Shown one piece after another: positions 55,001 to 64,000 of a stretch of 64,000 bases of DNA; the first letter of the stretch is position 1, and every line of letters starts with the position of its first letter. Made by a program: the position numbers and the translations under genes. Where the stretch lies: contig NC_084774.1 in assembly GCF_028858725.1 (NCBI RefSeq), positions 2,640,001 to 2,704,000 on the forward strand, given 5' to 3'. The DNA comes from Colius striatus. Its lineage: Eukaryota; Chordata; Aves; Coliiformes; Coliidae. The notes beneath the pieces are model-generated. The model was not told where the DNA came from. It searched no databases and saw only the letters and a program-made list of their open reading frames with translations.

Positions 55001-58000
55001 GGAACTTTTTGTGTTCCAGCTTCATCCCATCACCCCTTGTCCTGTTGCTGGCTACCATAGAAAAGAGGGATGTCCCAACTTCCTGACATCTACCCTTTAG
55101 ATATTTATAAATGGTAATATGATCTCCCCTCAATCTCCTCTTCTCCAGACTGAACAGCCCCAGGTCCCGCAGCCTTTCCTCATAAGGCAGATGCTCCAGT
55201 CCCCTGATCATCTTGGTGTCCCTGCACTGGCCTCTCTCCAGCAGTTCCCTGTCCCTCTGGAGCTGAGGAGCCCAGAACTGGACACAGGACTCCAGATGAG
55301 GCCTCAGCAGGGCAGAGCAGAGGGGGAGCAGAACCTCCCTCAGCCTGCTGCCCACACTCTTCTTGCTGCCCCCGGGCTGCCATTGGCCTTCTTGCCCACG
55401 AAGGCACATTGCTGGCTCATATTTAGCTTACTATCAATCAGGACTCCCAGGTCTGTCTCTGCAGAGCTGCTCTTCAGCAATCAACACAAAACCAAATCCC
55501 AAATATGTAAAAATTCCTACCTAACAGGGCTCTTGTCTTTTCTGAAGGGACTTTTGCTTCTGGAGCGACGTCTGCTAAAAAGACAGATAAACAAAGTAAG
55601 AAAATCTTGAGATATACCAGTCTGATCTTAAACAAAATCTACTAATGGTCAATAAAAAGCAGAGAAAAGTCAGAAACCTTAATTTGATGCTGTGAGGCAG
55701 ACCAATCTTCCCTCTGATGGCACTGTTGAACTTTGGACCAGAACTAGGGGAAAAGCAAAAACAGATATTATACAGGAGGGCACCCAAATTCAAGCCTTCC
55801 TGCCTGTACTCACATGACATTGCAAATGCTCCCCCACCCTTGCCCCTGAACTTGTAAACATTTTCCATTAGCAGCATCCATAGCCCTCACGAGCTGTGTG
55901 TGTTCTCCAAACCATCAGATACAGAACACACTCCTTGCTCAGCTCCATCTACATGGCAAAACCCCACAAGATGCAGGACTCCAAGGACGAACTGAATCAT
56001 GAGCCTGTTGGACATGGCACGTTTGTATGTGCAAAATATTCTGAGCCACAGTTACTGCTGCAACATTTTAAAACTTAAATAGTTTCATGAAATTTAAGAT
56101 GCAAGGGGATAACAAAGCAGCTCCCTGCAGACATCTGCAGGTGAAACATTCACCGACGTTGTCTCAGCTCCAGCCACTGAAGAGCTACAAAGATGTAAAT
56201 GCAGCTTCCTTGAAGTAAAGTTCTTAAAGGACACAAAAACACAGACCCATCTAAGCCAACAGTTCACCTTACATAGACATGTCACCACAGAAGAGACCCA
56301 GTCTCTTGGCTCAATCTAATTCCAGAACTCTAGGTTTCACAGAGGCTGCTAGAACAAGAGGCAACCTGTCCATTGCTTCCACATTAAGGCCAGCCCTGTT
56401 GCCCATTATTGTGGCACAGTAACAGTGTGACATGAACAGCACGAATCACATTCTCCCTGAACCTGATCTCCTTGTAGATACAGGGCAAGAAATGCCACTT
56501 GTTAACGTTCTTCCTGTGTATCCACTGAACAGCAGAGGCACTGCTGCACGGACTGAATGCTAGCGGCTTTCTGTTTCCATCTGCACACACTCTTTCTGCT
56601 GTGGCTACAAACTGATGTGAAAACACCCTGAAAGACACTGCAGTCTCAAGACAAGAAAGCAGTCTCTCACTACATCCATGTACACAACCCATTTGTCTTC
56701 TTGCTCCTCAGCAGAGCAGTGACACTTATAGTTAATACTCAGCACCCCCAACATGGAGGAGGATGTCCATTGCTAAATATGTAATGACACAGGTAGAAGT
56801 AGTGGGCCAAGATCCAAAATCGTGCTAGCCAGGTTATAGCAAGGGGAACATGGCCCTGTGTAACACTGGAAAAAAAAGAAGAAAGAAAAAGAAAGATCAT
56901 TTAGAAACTGCTTTTTCAGAGAAAGTAAGACATAAAAAGGCACATACTGAGATGAGATCCCTATTGATCAAAACCAGGTGCTCTTTTTTCCACCCTAGGA
57001 TAAATTGCTCCATTTCCTACTCAGGTTCAGAAAAATGGTTGTTGAGAGCATCCACTCAGGTTCCCTGATGTCTATGATATACTGCCAAAAGCTGCATCTG
57101 AGATTGTTGATACTGATTATCAGACATAGTGTTATTTTGCATCTTCACACCTCCTCATGTAGAACATGGTGTCCTCCATCTCAATTCAAATGCAGCAAGA
57201 GAAACCAGTAACAGTTACTCCAGATACCTAACATGCAGATCAATTAAATGATGGTTAGTCATCAAGAGTTTAAATCAACAGTGAAACAAATCTTTTAAAG
57301 TGTTTGTCTAAATCTGATGAAAAAACAAACAACCAGAGAAGATACACAGTAGCAGCTTTTAAATCCATGCACATATCTGAGGGGGAAAAAAATCATCACC
57401 AAAACAAATCACAACTCCAAAAATGTCTTCTCCATTTTCACTCCTGACATACCTTATATATCACTACATGGGAGAAACACTAAACTCAGCAAACTAAATC
57501 TGGAACAGACCACTGGAACACAGAAAGCTGCCTGAAGCAAGATGATGGCCCAAGCCACCTTCTGAAGATTCTCTTGTAACAGTATTCTCAGGGATCCATT
57601 TCTTTGGGGTTTTCTCATGAGACTTGCTTGTAAAGTTGTAGATCCCAGTGGAATTTTCTTCTTTCCTCCTACTGTCCAAGGACTCTTACAACTGTTGCCT
57701 GGTTCCTGCTATCATCTTTGGAAGCACTGAGACACAAACAGTTTATATCTAGATGTTGCCCTCTTCATAAGCTAAATCACACTATGTCCTGTGCGTCGCC
57801 AAAGCACAGTAAGATGCATGTTTTCCTAAACCTATGCAATGCCACGTGGTCCAAGAACAAGTCAGGTCAGAACATAGCCAGTACTGGATCAGCTTTCACC
57901 TGCTCAGTCATATCCAAGGCTCCAACAAGAGTCTCAGACAACGCCAGCTTTGGCAAACAAAGTCTAGGAGAATCACGATGAACTTTCAGCTCTCACATGA

Positions 58001-61000
58001 TAACCCTCTTTTCCCAGCAGCTTTGCCCAAATTCTTGGTTCCACAACAGCAAGAGAGGTATTAGCTCAAAAAGAGGCCTTTATAAAGCAAATGAGAAAAA
58101 TCATAACAAGGATGAAGAATAAAAAATATCTGAAACAAAAAAAACAACCCCAAAATTAAAACCACCTACAGTCCCAGCACACTCAGAACGAGGTGTTGCA
58201 GTCAGCAGCACCAACTCAGAGCTGTCACAACAGCTCCACAGGTGAGAGTTGAGATTCAAATTCTCCAGCCAGTGAGCATACAGGCAACACCAAGCTGCTG
58301 GCACTGCCACAGAGATGGATCTTCATACAGAGGCACAATTTCTGGTAGATCCAAAGGTATGTATGTGGTGATGCAGGAGGCTTCATCTCCCTGAAAGTCA
58401 GCAACTGTTATAAAGCTTTTTAAGGCAAGTCTCTGCACTGCAGACTCCTGAACAGCAAACATACAGCTCTTCTCCCTCCTATCTTCCGATGTCCTTCTCT
58501 TTCACATCTTCTGAGCAATAATTGACATTTTGGAATCACATTAGCATGTTTGTTACTTCCACAACATCATCCATGACCCACAGGTGAACAGCTGCCAACA
58601 GCTGGCTATGCAACAGTCAGCACCGATGCCTCAGGGACACATGTGGTTGCCTTACACCACATCTTCCACTAAACTTCTCAAACACTAGAATTCTACTTGG
58701 TTAAGTGAAATCGACAATTCAACAGCTGAAGCAGAGAACACAATGCTGCCAAACCAGTAAGTACAACCTCGTAGTCTCTGCAGATACTATGTCACCTTTT
58801 TTTTTCACTGTCTGTCAGCACCAGAGAATTGCCCAGAACAACCACAGAAGACTATCAGAACAATGGAAAATATCCCTCAATATCATTTACCTTCCTGGCA
58901 CAATATGCCTTGATGCATTAAAACAGGCATGGGTTATTGCAGCCATGTTGATACTTTCAACCACTTTCAAATAAGAACAGAACACGAACTCCCAAATCTC
59001 TCCTGGTGAAGCACCTTCTCACAAACTGACAACAGGAAAAACATATACCACCACCCTCTGACACAGCTAGGGGAAATGAGACAGCTCCCAATAGAATGAT
59101 GAGATGAAGGACATCCTTCCCACAAAACACCACACAGGTGGTGCCAAGACTGGTAGGCTGAACATACAGAAGGCTGAAGATCTTGGTCAAGGTCCTCTGC
59201 GTATGGAGCAGTCCGGAGCCACAGTGGTTACACAATGGCACAACCTCACTAGCTAGTGCAATCTTAAAGGGGTCAAAGAGCTGGTGGAAAACATGGCAAT
59301 TGTGCACTGTTAAAATCTTCACAGCTGAAACCCTCAACAGCTCTACAGAAGCTCAGATACACCTGATATCTGAGACAATCTCAAAGAAGGGCTCATCTAT
59401 GATCTCCCAGTACAAAGGGCTGATGGAAGCACAGAATGCCACTGCATCTCAGCAGAGTCAGGAGTTGCAGTACGTTTACATTAGGAAAAAGTCAGCATCC
59501 AAGTGACTTGGTGCAAAATGAGACTCCGAGACCTCTGGCACTTTTTGTTTGCATTTCCAAGAGTACCAAAAGGAATGTATTCCTTCAACTGGGACCTGGC
59601 CACCTAGAGAAACACTGATTTGCAGAAAACTGCACAAGTCTGGATTTTATCAGCAGTTGAACATTGTCTTCTCAGACATCTTGAGAGAGATTTGTCCACA
59701 GCAGATGATGTTACATGCCATGATTAAAGAGAGACATCCTTTCCAAATGTCTGCTTCATCTCAGTCCTCAGTTCTTCTGCTTCCTTGAAGGGAGCAAAGG
59801 GAAGGGCAGGGAATATGAAACAGCAGAAAGAGAACAAATATTGATGATAAAAAGGTTTTTGAGAAATTATTTACCACTGCCAGGAACTAATTATAGCAGA
59901 AGTTCTACCAAGCAAAGGTCTGAGAAGAACTGAAGAATCCTTCCACAGTCTCTAAAGAAGTCTAAGAAGAAGGGAAAATACCCAACAAATAGACAAAACA
60001 CTTAGGATGTGTTTATGCAGCAAACATTCAACATCAGCAAACCAGTAAAAACCTTTAGTAACACAAGTGAAGGGTTTTAGGAGTCTGTAACCAAAGTCAT
60101 AGACTACCACTAATTTTTGAGCATTAAACTATGAGGTTCATATACTCCAAATACTTAAGAAATCGTGCTAAATTTTGTTTTCCCGACAGCTGTACAAACT
60201 TTCATCTGCTTTTGCATCTTTCTGTGTTCAGATAAGAACCAAAACTAACAGGAGGAACTGGATACATTACCATCCTCCTCTTTCTTACTCCATTTTATTG
60301 ACACTTGAATCCTAACCATTCACCTTCCCTTCTGACTAGAGAAAGCAGAGTGAAACTTTAAGCTTCCATATCACACGCTGAAGCAGAACACATGCATCTC
60401 TACATAAATAACCTACTAGGGACTCCTGTAGCGGCCTCTGAATCTGCGGTCTCTGCTTCTGGAGCGGCTACGTCTGCGCTCTTTGCTTCTGCTCCGTTTC
60501 CTTTCCCGGCTTCTGCTCTTCTTCCTTTCCCGATCTCGGCTCCGTTTGCGCTCCTTACTTCTGCTCCTCTTCCTGTCATGGCTTCGACTTCGGCTCTTGC
60601 TCTTTTTTCTCCTGAGAAAGTAAAACACAACTTTGATTAAACATGTGGCTGTCACCTCACATTCCACAGTTTCTCTAACCAAAGTCACAGACTGAGAGGA
60701 TCAGGTTTCTATTTGGTGCTACTTATGCAAGTTTCTTTCATTAAACGGGCGGTTAAGCATGTCAGTAATCTTTTAAAAATTATCAGAAGCAACTGAAGTC
60801 TGCAGCTTACGGGTCTGGGGCAAACTGCAAATCTTTGTAACTTTTAACTATTCACTTAGAAAATGTAAACTTTTCAGACCTGTTAGTCAATGACACTATA
60901 TCCATTTTAAACCCAGAAAGCCACTACTCCATTTTTGGCAGACTACTACTGGGTTATTTATGATTTTTCCCCTCTCAATCTGGCACCATAAAAACTTCAG

Positions 61001-63257
61001 TCTCCTAGTTTTTAAATTATACATGTTATGTAGTACACAAAGAACAGGTAAGTACACAAAGAACTGTGGGACATTCTCACAGTTACTTAAGACAATAATT
61101 TACCTCAAACAAAGTTTTGGGAATAGTCAACTTTGCTAATAAACTTTTGAAATTTGACCTTCTGATCACACCTCATCTTTTCTCAAAGTGGTCACTCACA
61201 CACTTAAAGCTTTGTATGCCATACACTCCCACCCCCGTTTTTCCATTCATAAGCTTACAAAAATCAGCAGCCTCCCCCCAAAATGCAGGGAACTATGAGA
61301 ATACTTACTTCTTGCTTCGTTCTTCGTGGCCATTGGCACTGCTCAATTTGTTCTCATCCTAAGCAGGGTTGATAGAAGAACATCGTGAGGACGAAGCGGA
61401 AACATTTCAAGTGGTCAAAGGGTAATGGGAATAGGAATAAGAAAATACAAAACAAAAATTTTAATACTAAATTACTTGTTTACAGTTTAATGTGGAAAGC
61501 TTTAGAAAATTTAAGTAGGCATGTTTAACCACTTTGCTGCTTAAATTTAAGTCATACAATTACAAAATACAAGACTTACATCATTTAAAAGTGTATATTG
61601 AATTGTAGATACTTCCTTACATGGTTTAGAGAGCAAGTTATCCTGTAGAATTCAGCACTCAAGTGGTTAAATGTTATTTCTATAAAACGTAAGAGGAAGT
61701 TTCAAGTTTGTGTGTGTGCCCCTCTGATCAGTACCAAGGCTATATCTCTGCCTAAGCCCCAGCAGCTACGCTAGCAGCCAGCCACTATGGATTTCCTGTG
61801 ACCGATGCCATTCCCGAGATCTTCGCTCATTTTCGTTGCAGGGTTGTAAGAGCTTGATGTCACCTCTGTCACACATCTCGCCCTGAAGCAAACAGGGATT
61901 CACACTGCTTTAGTAACGTAGACTCCCAAGAAAGTCATCAATAATCCACCAGTCCAGCCTAAACATTCCCTATTTCCATACCTGTTTACATGGAAAATAT
62001 CCATGTTAAACCAGGACACAAGAATTTTGACATAACAATTTACAATTTCCTCTTCAAGATTTTAACGTTAACTGATAAATATTACATAAACTAAATATAC
62101 CAACTTAAAACTTACAAATGCTCATCAAAAACTCATTATATGGTTGTGGTAACACTGCAGAATAAACTAACAATAGCTGCTATGTAATCTATAGACTTGT
62201 TTTACAGTTTAATTACATCAGTTACATCAAAAGTACAAATCCTAAGGACTTCATATACATTTCTTGAAAAAACAGGGCTAAAGCATGCATAATGTTAACA
62301 CTTCATCACCTTTTGGTGAAAACAAAAAAGACAGTATTCATATGCTGCTGGTTTAGGTGAAAGACATCACTAAGCTAATTGATAAAATTCTGTATACAAA
62401 TTTACATTTCCTAATTAAACAACTAGGACAGAAAAATAACAAAGCTTGTTTTAGACTGACACGGCAGACTGTGATACTGTCTTTTACTTGCTAAGAACAT
62501 TCTATTCAGGGATCCAAGAATTTCTGTCAATTCGGTCACTCAGCAATAGATTTCCATCTGTCCTGTTAAAAGATTATCCGCCACCAGTCTTCTGCATTAA
62601 GAGCAAATCTCACTCTTCTTGCACTGAGCAGACTGTTCAAATAGTTACTTGCCATGGGACTGGTGAAAAGGTTATTCTTGGAACCCTGCTGTTTTCCCAA
62701 ACCACTGCATTCACCTTGTTGCTATACCAAACTGAACCTGGCAATTTTAGGAGAGGTTTTTGGGTCTTGCTTTTTTTAGTTAGTTTTTTTTTGGGGGGGG
62801 TGGGTTTTTTTATTATTTGATTGGTTGGTTTTGGGTGGTTTTGGTTTTTTGTTTTGGTTTTTTTTAAACCTAGGGGACCACGGTACAGCGATACGTCACT
62901 CAATTACTACCTTATGATTGACAGTTCACACTGGAATCAAAGGTGAATTCATGGGAGTAGAGGTGAGATATCGTTAGGCAAGTCTACAAAGAGAGATAGA
63001 TGGGCATTTATTCATCACGCTGAAGTGAAACTACTGCACAATATAATTACATTAACAGTATATATTTACTTGTAAGTTACAGGTAATGCATCGCCAGTAA
63101 GACAAATCATGAGGGCTCCAGGGATGTTAGTTTACAGTTCAGCAGTAGTTTCATGAATAATACTAAATTAAGGTAAACAAGACCTCACTGGCACATTTTT
63201 TCTCACCTTCTTGTACGGAGCCTCAAGCATTGCTTCAATATCAATATCATCTGCCAT
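39996..63257 (-). CDS. RBM39: RNA-binding protein 39 (CAPERalpha); 16 coding exons, complete CDS
   Basis: U2AF65-related nuclear splicing factor and transcription coactivator (AP-1, oestrogen receptor). Exons 63207-63257, 61309-61358, 60417-60611, 55678-55743, 55521-55574, 53443-53560, 52699-52851, 52002-52139, 50761-50826, 49670-49874, 48848-48925, 43486-43518, 42285-42360, 42024-42129, 40190-40268 and 39996-40096 total 1569 nt, giving 522 residues plus TGA. It matches the human 524-residue isoform lacking the EFSFVI insertion. Order: acidic start MADDIDIEAMLEAPYKK; RS domain (about 34-137); RRM1 (about 151-229); RRM2 (about 251-328, RLYVGSLHFN); an Ala/Gln-rich linker; C-terminal UHM (about 440-505) with the R-x-F motif RWF at 486-488. 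Gly268, the residue known to matter for sulfonamide-degrader recruitment in human, is present at the same number. Two residues are missing where human has QQTEASALAAAAS. All junctions are GT-AG and in phase. The 5'-UTR exon and promoter are outside the window. Confidence 0.97.
40190..40268 (-). CDS. RBM39: RBM39 coding exon 15 (UHM core)
   Basis: 79 nt. Encodes GNVYVKCPSIAAAIAAVNAL then HGRWFA, with the RWF motif that binds ULM peptides of SF3B1 and U2AF65. Confidence 0.95.
40269..42023 (-). other. RBM39: RBM39 intron 14
   Basis: About 1.75 kb. One CR1 3' fragment (41440-41605); otherwise nothing recognised. Confidence 0.55.
41440..41605 (+). mobile_element. Degraded CR1 LINE 3' end, plus orientation
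   Basis: Shows GGTTTAGTTTAGTGCTGGGC, TGGCAGTGTGAGG, CTCAAAGGCCTTTTCCAACT and a terminal AATGATTCTGTGACTCT, matching an older CR1 3' end. The left edge is uncertain. Confidence 0.75.
42024..42129 (-). CDS. RBM39: RBM39 coding exon 14 (UHM start)
   Basis: 106 nt, ending at phase 0. Encodes EEEAGWDTEIKDDVIEECNK then HGGVIHIYVDKNSAQ, the acidic helix and first half of the U2AF-homology motif. Confidence 0.95.
42285..42360 (-). CDS. RBM39: RBM39 coding exon 13
   Basis: 76 nt. Encodes LAAAASVQPLTTQCFQLSNM then FNPQ. The acceptor TTACAACAG starts the exon 6 nt later than the human protein implies, removing two residues. Confidence 0.94.
42361..43485 (-). other. RBM39: RBM39 intron 12
   Basis: About 1.1 kb; nothing recognised. 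Confidence 0.5.
43486..43518 (-). CDS. RBM39: RBM39 coding exon 12 (33-nt microexon)
   Basis: Encodes DLQTRLSQQNE across a 33-nt exon. Acceptor CTTTTCCTTTAG, donor GAAG|GTAAAC. It corresponds to the isoform without the alternative EFSFVI extension, for which no upstream in-frame acceptor is evident. Confidence 0.92.
43519..48847 (-). other. RBM39: RBM39 intron 11 (largest, 5.3 kb)
   Basis: No CR1 3' ends were found. A LINE endonuclease-like remnant lies at 47092-47286. The rest is AT-rich and unresolved; parts of 45.5-48.4 kb look repeat-derived but decayed. A G-run (GGGGGGGGGG) is at about 44327-44336. Confidence 0.5.
47092..47286 (-). mobile_element. Ancient LINE fragment encoding an APE-endonuclease-like segment
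   Basis: The minus-strand translation contains CVIMGDFNFPDTDWR, followed by GGAQIFLDVISDKFLHQ. GDFN-x-P-x-x-x-W is the signature of the apurinic-like endonuclease of CR1/L2/L3-type LINEs, and the following FL-x-x-I/V-x-D-x-F-L-x-Q spacing also fits. It is an isolated 65-codon piece, so a decayed fossil. The family cannot be fixed without a search. Confidence 0.6.
48848..48925 (-). CDS. RBM39: RBM39 coding exon 11
   Basis: 78 nt. Encodes TGLQIPPAAQQALQMSGSLA then FGAVA, with split Gly and Asp codons. Confidence 0.94.
48926..49669 (-). other. RBM39: RBM39 intron 10
   Basis: 744 bp, about 70% of it a single CR1 copy in antisense orientation. Confidence 0.65.
49091..49626 (+). mobile_element. 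CR1 LINE copy in RBM39 intron 10, plus orientation
   Basis: Begins TGTCCCTGTGCTGGGCCCTG, passes GAGCCTGGAGAAGAGGAGGC and CTGTTTCCCTGAGAGGGGTG, and ends AAGAATTCTATGAAC. It is nearly colinear with the reverse complement of 36249-36780. Confidence 0.87.
49670..49874 (-). CDS. RBM39: RBM39 coding exon 10
   Basis: 205 nt. Encodes FSDSECAKKALEQLNGFELA, then GRPMKVGHVTERTD and on to GRLQLMARLAE. A CR1 copy ends about 43 bp beyond its donor. Confidence 0.96.
49875..52001 (-). other. RBM39: RBM39 introns 8 and 9 (with exon 9 between)
   Basis: Introns of about 0.9 and 1.2 kb around exon 9 (50761-50826). AT-rich; nothing recognised. Confidence 0.5.
50761..50826 (-). CDS. RBM39: RBM39 coding exon 9
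   Basis: 22 codons. Encodes IESIQLMMDSETGRSKGYGF then IT. SKGYGFI is RRM2 RNP1. Confidence 0.96.
52002..52139 (-). CDS. RBM39: RBM39 coding exon 8 (RRM2 start)
   Basis: 46 codons, phase 0. Encodes AEKNRAAAMANNLQKGSAGP then MRLYVGSLHFNITEDMLRGI, FEPFGR. LYVGSL is RNP2. Carries Gly268. Confidence 0.96.
52140..53442 (-). other. RBM39: RBM39 introns 6 and 7 (with exon 7 between)
   Basis: Two introns of about 0.6 kb around exon 7 (52699-52851). Nothing recognised. Confidence 0.5.
52699..52851 (-). CDS. RBM39: RBM39 coding exon 7 (RRM1 end)
   Basis: 51 codons, phase 0. Encodes VRDVRMISDRNSRRSKGIAY and on to VLGVPIIVQASQ. SKGIAYVEF is RNP1. Confidence 0.96.
53443..53560 (-). CDS. RBM39: RBM39 coding exon 6 (RRM1 start)
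   Basis: 118 nt, ending at phase 0. Encodes EPIDNLTPEERDARTVFCMQ then LAARIRPRDLEEFFSTVGK. TVFCMQL is the RRM1 beta-1/RNP2 strand. Confidence 0.96.
53561..55520 (-). other. RBM39: RBM39 intron 5
   Basis: About 2 kb, the right third occupied by CR1 (54794-55485). Confidence 0.6.
54794..55485 (-). mobile_element. CR1 LINE copy, minus orientation, about 0.7 kb
   Basis: Begins TCATAGAATCACAGAATGGT, then GGTTGGAAGGGACCTTTAGA. It runs through the CCTCATAAGGCAGATGCTCC and GGAGCCCAGAACTGGACACA blocks to CAGGACTCCCAGGTCTGTCT and AGAGCTGCTCTTCAGCA. It has the most intact-looking 3' terminus in the window. Same strand as RBM39. Confidence 0.92.
55521..55574 (-). CDS. RBM39: RBM39 coding exon 5
   Basis: 54 nt. 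Encodes RRRSRSKSPFRKDKSPV. Only 103 bp of intron separate it from exon 4. A CR1 copy begins about 35 bp past the donor. Confidence 0.94.
   Translation of the reverse strand, partial: QTSLQKQKSLQKRQEPC
55678..55743 (-). CDS. RBM39: RBM39 coding exon 4
   Basis: 66 nt. Encodes SGPKFNSAIRGKIGLPHSIK then L, with split Tyr and Ser codons at the edges. Confidence 0.94.
55744..60416 (-). other. RBM39: RBM39 intron 3
   Basis: About 4.7 kb without a CR1 3' end or a recognised gene. A 126-codon minus-strand open frame at 58957-59337 has no identifiable domain and may be a transposon relic. Confidence 0.5.
60417..60611 (-). CDS. RBM39: RBM39 coding exon 3 (RS domain)
   Basis: 195 nt encoding most of the Arg/Ser/Lys-rich domain (RKKSKSRSRSHDRKRSRSKE and on to RRFRGRYRSP). 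Donor CCCTA|GTAGGT. Reading past the donor meets TAG at once, as the frame of the intron shows. Confidence 0.95.
60612..61308 (-). other. RBM39: RBM39 intron 2
   Basis: About 0.7 kb between the DENK exon and the RS-domain exon. AT-rich, nothing recognised. Confidence 0.5.
61309..61358 (-). CDS. RBM39: RBM39 coding exon 2
   Basis: 50 nt. Encodes DENKLSSANGHEERSK plus AA. The donor AGAA|GTAAGT is strong. Confidence 0.94.
61735..61882 (-). other. RBM39: Candidate RBM39 poison exon (unproductive cassette exon)
   Basis: Minus-strand acceptor TCCCTGTTTGCTTCAG ends at 61883. A possible donor TTG|GTACTG follows the exon end at 61735. Joined to coding exon 1 (phase 0), it reads 38 sense codons (GEMCDRGDIK ... 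NERRSREWHRSQEIHSG ...) then TAG at 61768-61766, which would trigger nonsense-mediated decay. The interior is purine-rich and enhancer-like. Mammalian RBM39 is known to autoregulate through a poison exon at this gene position, between the ATG exon and the next. The donor choice is uncertain. Confidence 0.55.
62756..62868. repeat. G/T-rich low-complexity tract
   Basis: Runs of T and G with TTGGTT and GGTTTT units, including TTTTTTTTTGGGGGGGG. On the RBM39-sense strand it is A/C-rich. A simple-sequence tract, prone to length variation. Confidence 0.85.
63207..63257 (-). CDS. RBM39: RBM39 coding exon 1 (start codon)
   Basis: Encodes MADDIDIEAMLEAPYKK. The exon itself starts at 63269 after a CTTTCAG acceptor, so 12 bases of 5' UTR precede the ATG. 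Donor AAG|GTGAGA. Confidence 0.95.
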
Positions 63258-63269
63258 TTTTCAGGACAC

Positions 63270-64000
63270 CTGAAAGAAGAAGCAAAATTCACCTGAGATG
63301 GAAAACATCCTCATGCTTTACATTCCAAAGACTTTTGCTTTAGAGGCCATCACTGCATTGGTTCAAATGCACAGTGCAGTCTCTCAGAAGACATTCTGGA
63401 CAAGAACTGGAATTTAGCTCTGCCCAACAAGATGATCAAGAACGTGATACACAACAAATTGCCATTGAACACAATTAGCCAGTGGAAAGCCCAGAGGTAT
63501 TCCACCTATTTCTTTCACAACAAAGACCACAGATCATTTATGAAACAGAACCCAAGTCTAGTGGCCGCCCTGAGAAATACTGGAGTTTGACCAAAGGACC
63601 CAACGGACACACACAGAATGGACACTTGGGTAAATCTGCTCACAGCACCCTAGCATTTGCTGCCATCACATTAACTAGTCTGATGACTTAAAAGTGAACA
63701 CTACGGTGCCTCAAGAAATGTGGCTTCCTGTGCAACAGGGGTCACAGAAGAAACAGATCGGATTCAAGCATTAAGAGCTACTGTAGCACGTGCAAGATCC
63801 AGTCTGGAACGTCAGGTTTCACGCAACACGAGACCCACCTGCCATGCAACACTAACAACCACAAGTATTTTTTTTCCCCCAAAAATTGTTCCTCTCACTT
63901 TTCAATTCAACTCCCCAACATAATCTTGTGTTCATTACACTCTGAATCCCTTTGATTCCCTTTCTTCATGCTACTAGGAACCTCTCAAAACTCTCTACAT
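63270..64000 (-). other. RBM39: Part of the RBM39 5'-UTR intron
   Basis: The acceptor at 63270 shows that a non-coding first exon lies further right. There is no CpG island up to 64000, so the promoter is outside the window. No repeat or gene recognised. Confidence 0.6.

Larger units (their letters stand above)
61359..63206 (-). other. RBM39: RBM39 intron 1
   Basis: About 1.85 kb. Contains the candidate poison exon (61735-61882) and a G/T-rich low-complexity tract (62756-62868). Confidence 0.6.

Overview
This is vertebrate nuclear DNA, almost certainly from a bird. The genes have GT-AG introns, CpG-island promoters and metazoan-length proteins. The interspersed repeats are dominated by CR1 retrotransposons, whose 3' ends end in ATTCTGTG/ATTCTATG-type sequence. 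No bacterial, plasmid, phage or CRISPR features are present.

The gene order matches the known vertebrate block CPNE1/RBM12 - NFS1 - ROMO1 - RBM39 (human 20q11). From left to right: (1) 1-14.1 kb, RBM12 on the minus strand. It has one uninterrupted coding exon (3532-6174) and a long 3' UTR side below 3.5 kb. A roughly 7 kb 5'-UTR intron leads to a CpG-island promoter at 13.1-14.2 kb, which in mammals is shared with CPNE1. No CPNE1 coding exon is visible. (2) 14.2-19.3 kb, intergenic. (3) 19.37-35.81 kb, NFS1 on the minus strand: 13 coding exons joining in frame to a 445-residue mitochondrial cysteine desulfurase. (4) 35.81-35.91 kb, a very compact divergent promoter between NFS1 and ROMO1. (5) 37.0-37.5 kb, ROMO1 on the plus strand: two coding exons, 79 residues. 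(6) 39.1-63.3 kb, RBM39 on the minus strand: 16 coding exons joining in frame to a 522-residue SR-like splicing factor. Its non-coding first exon and promoter lie beyond the right edge.

NFS1 and ROMO1 both encode mitochondrial proteins (iron-sulfur cluster assembly; inner-membrane redox and import factor) and appear to share a promoter. RBM12 and RBM39 are nuclear multi-RRM proteins. ROMO1 and RBM39 are convergent.

All exon coordinates were derived by reading splice sites and checking that codon phase closes across each junction. I could not run alignments, so repeat-family names and human comparisons come from remembered family knowledge.

Three observations stand out. (a) NFS1 intron 9 is 918 bp, is filled by 17 copies of a 48-bp minisatellite, has no stop codon in the NFS1 frame and has a length divisible by 3, so retaining it would add 306 residues in frame. 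(b) RBM39 intron 1 holds a likely poison exon near 61.74-61.88 kb with an in-frame stop. (c) Two long CR1 copies of the same type lie in opposite orientation around NFS1 exons 6-8.
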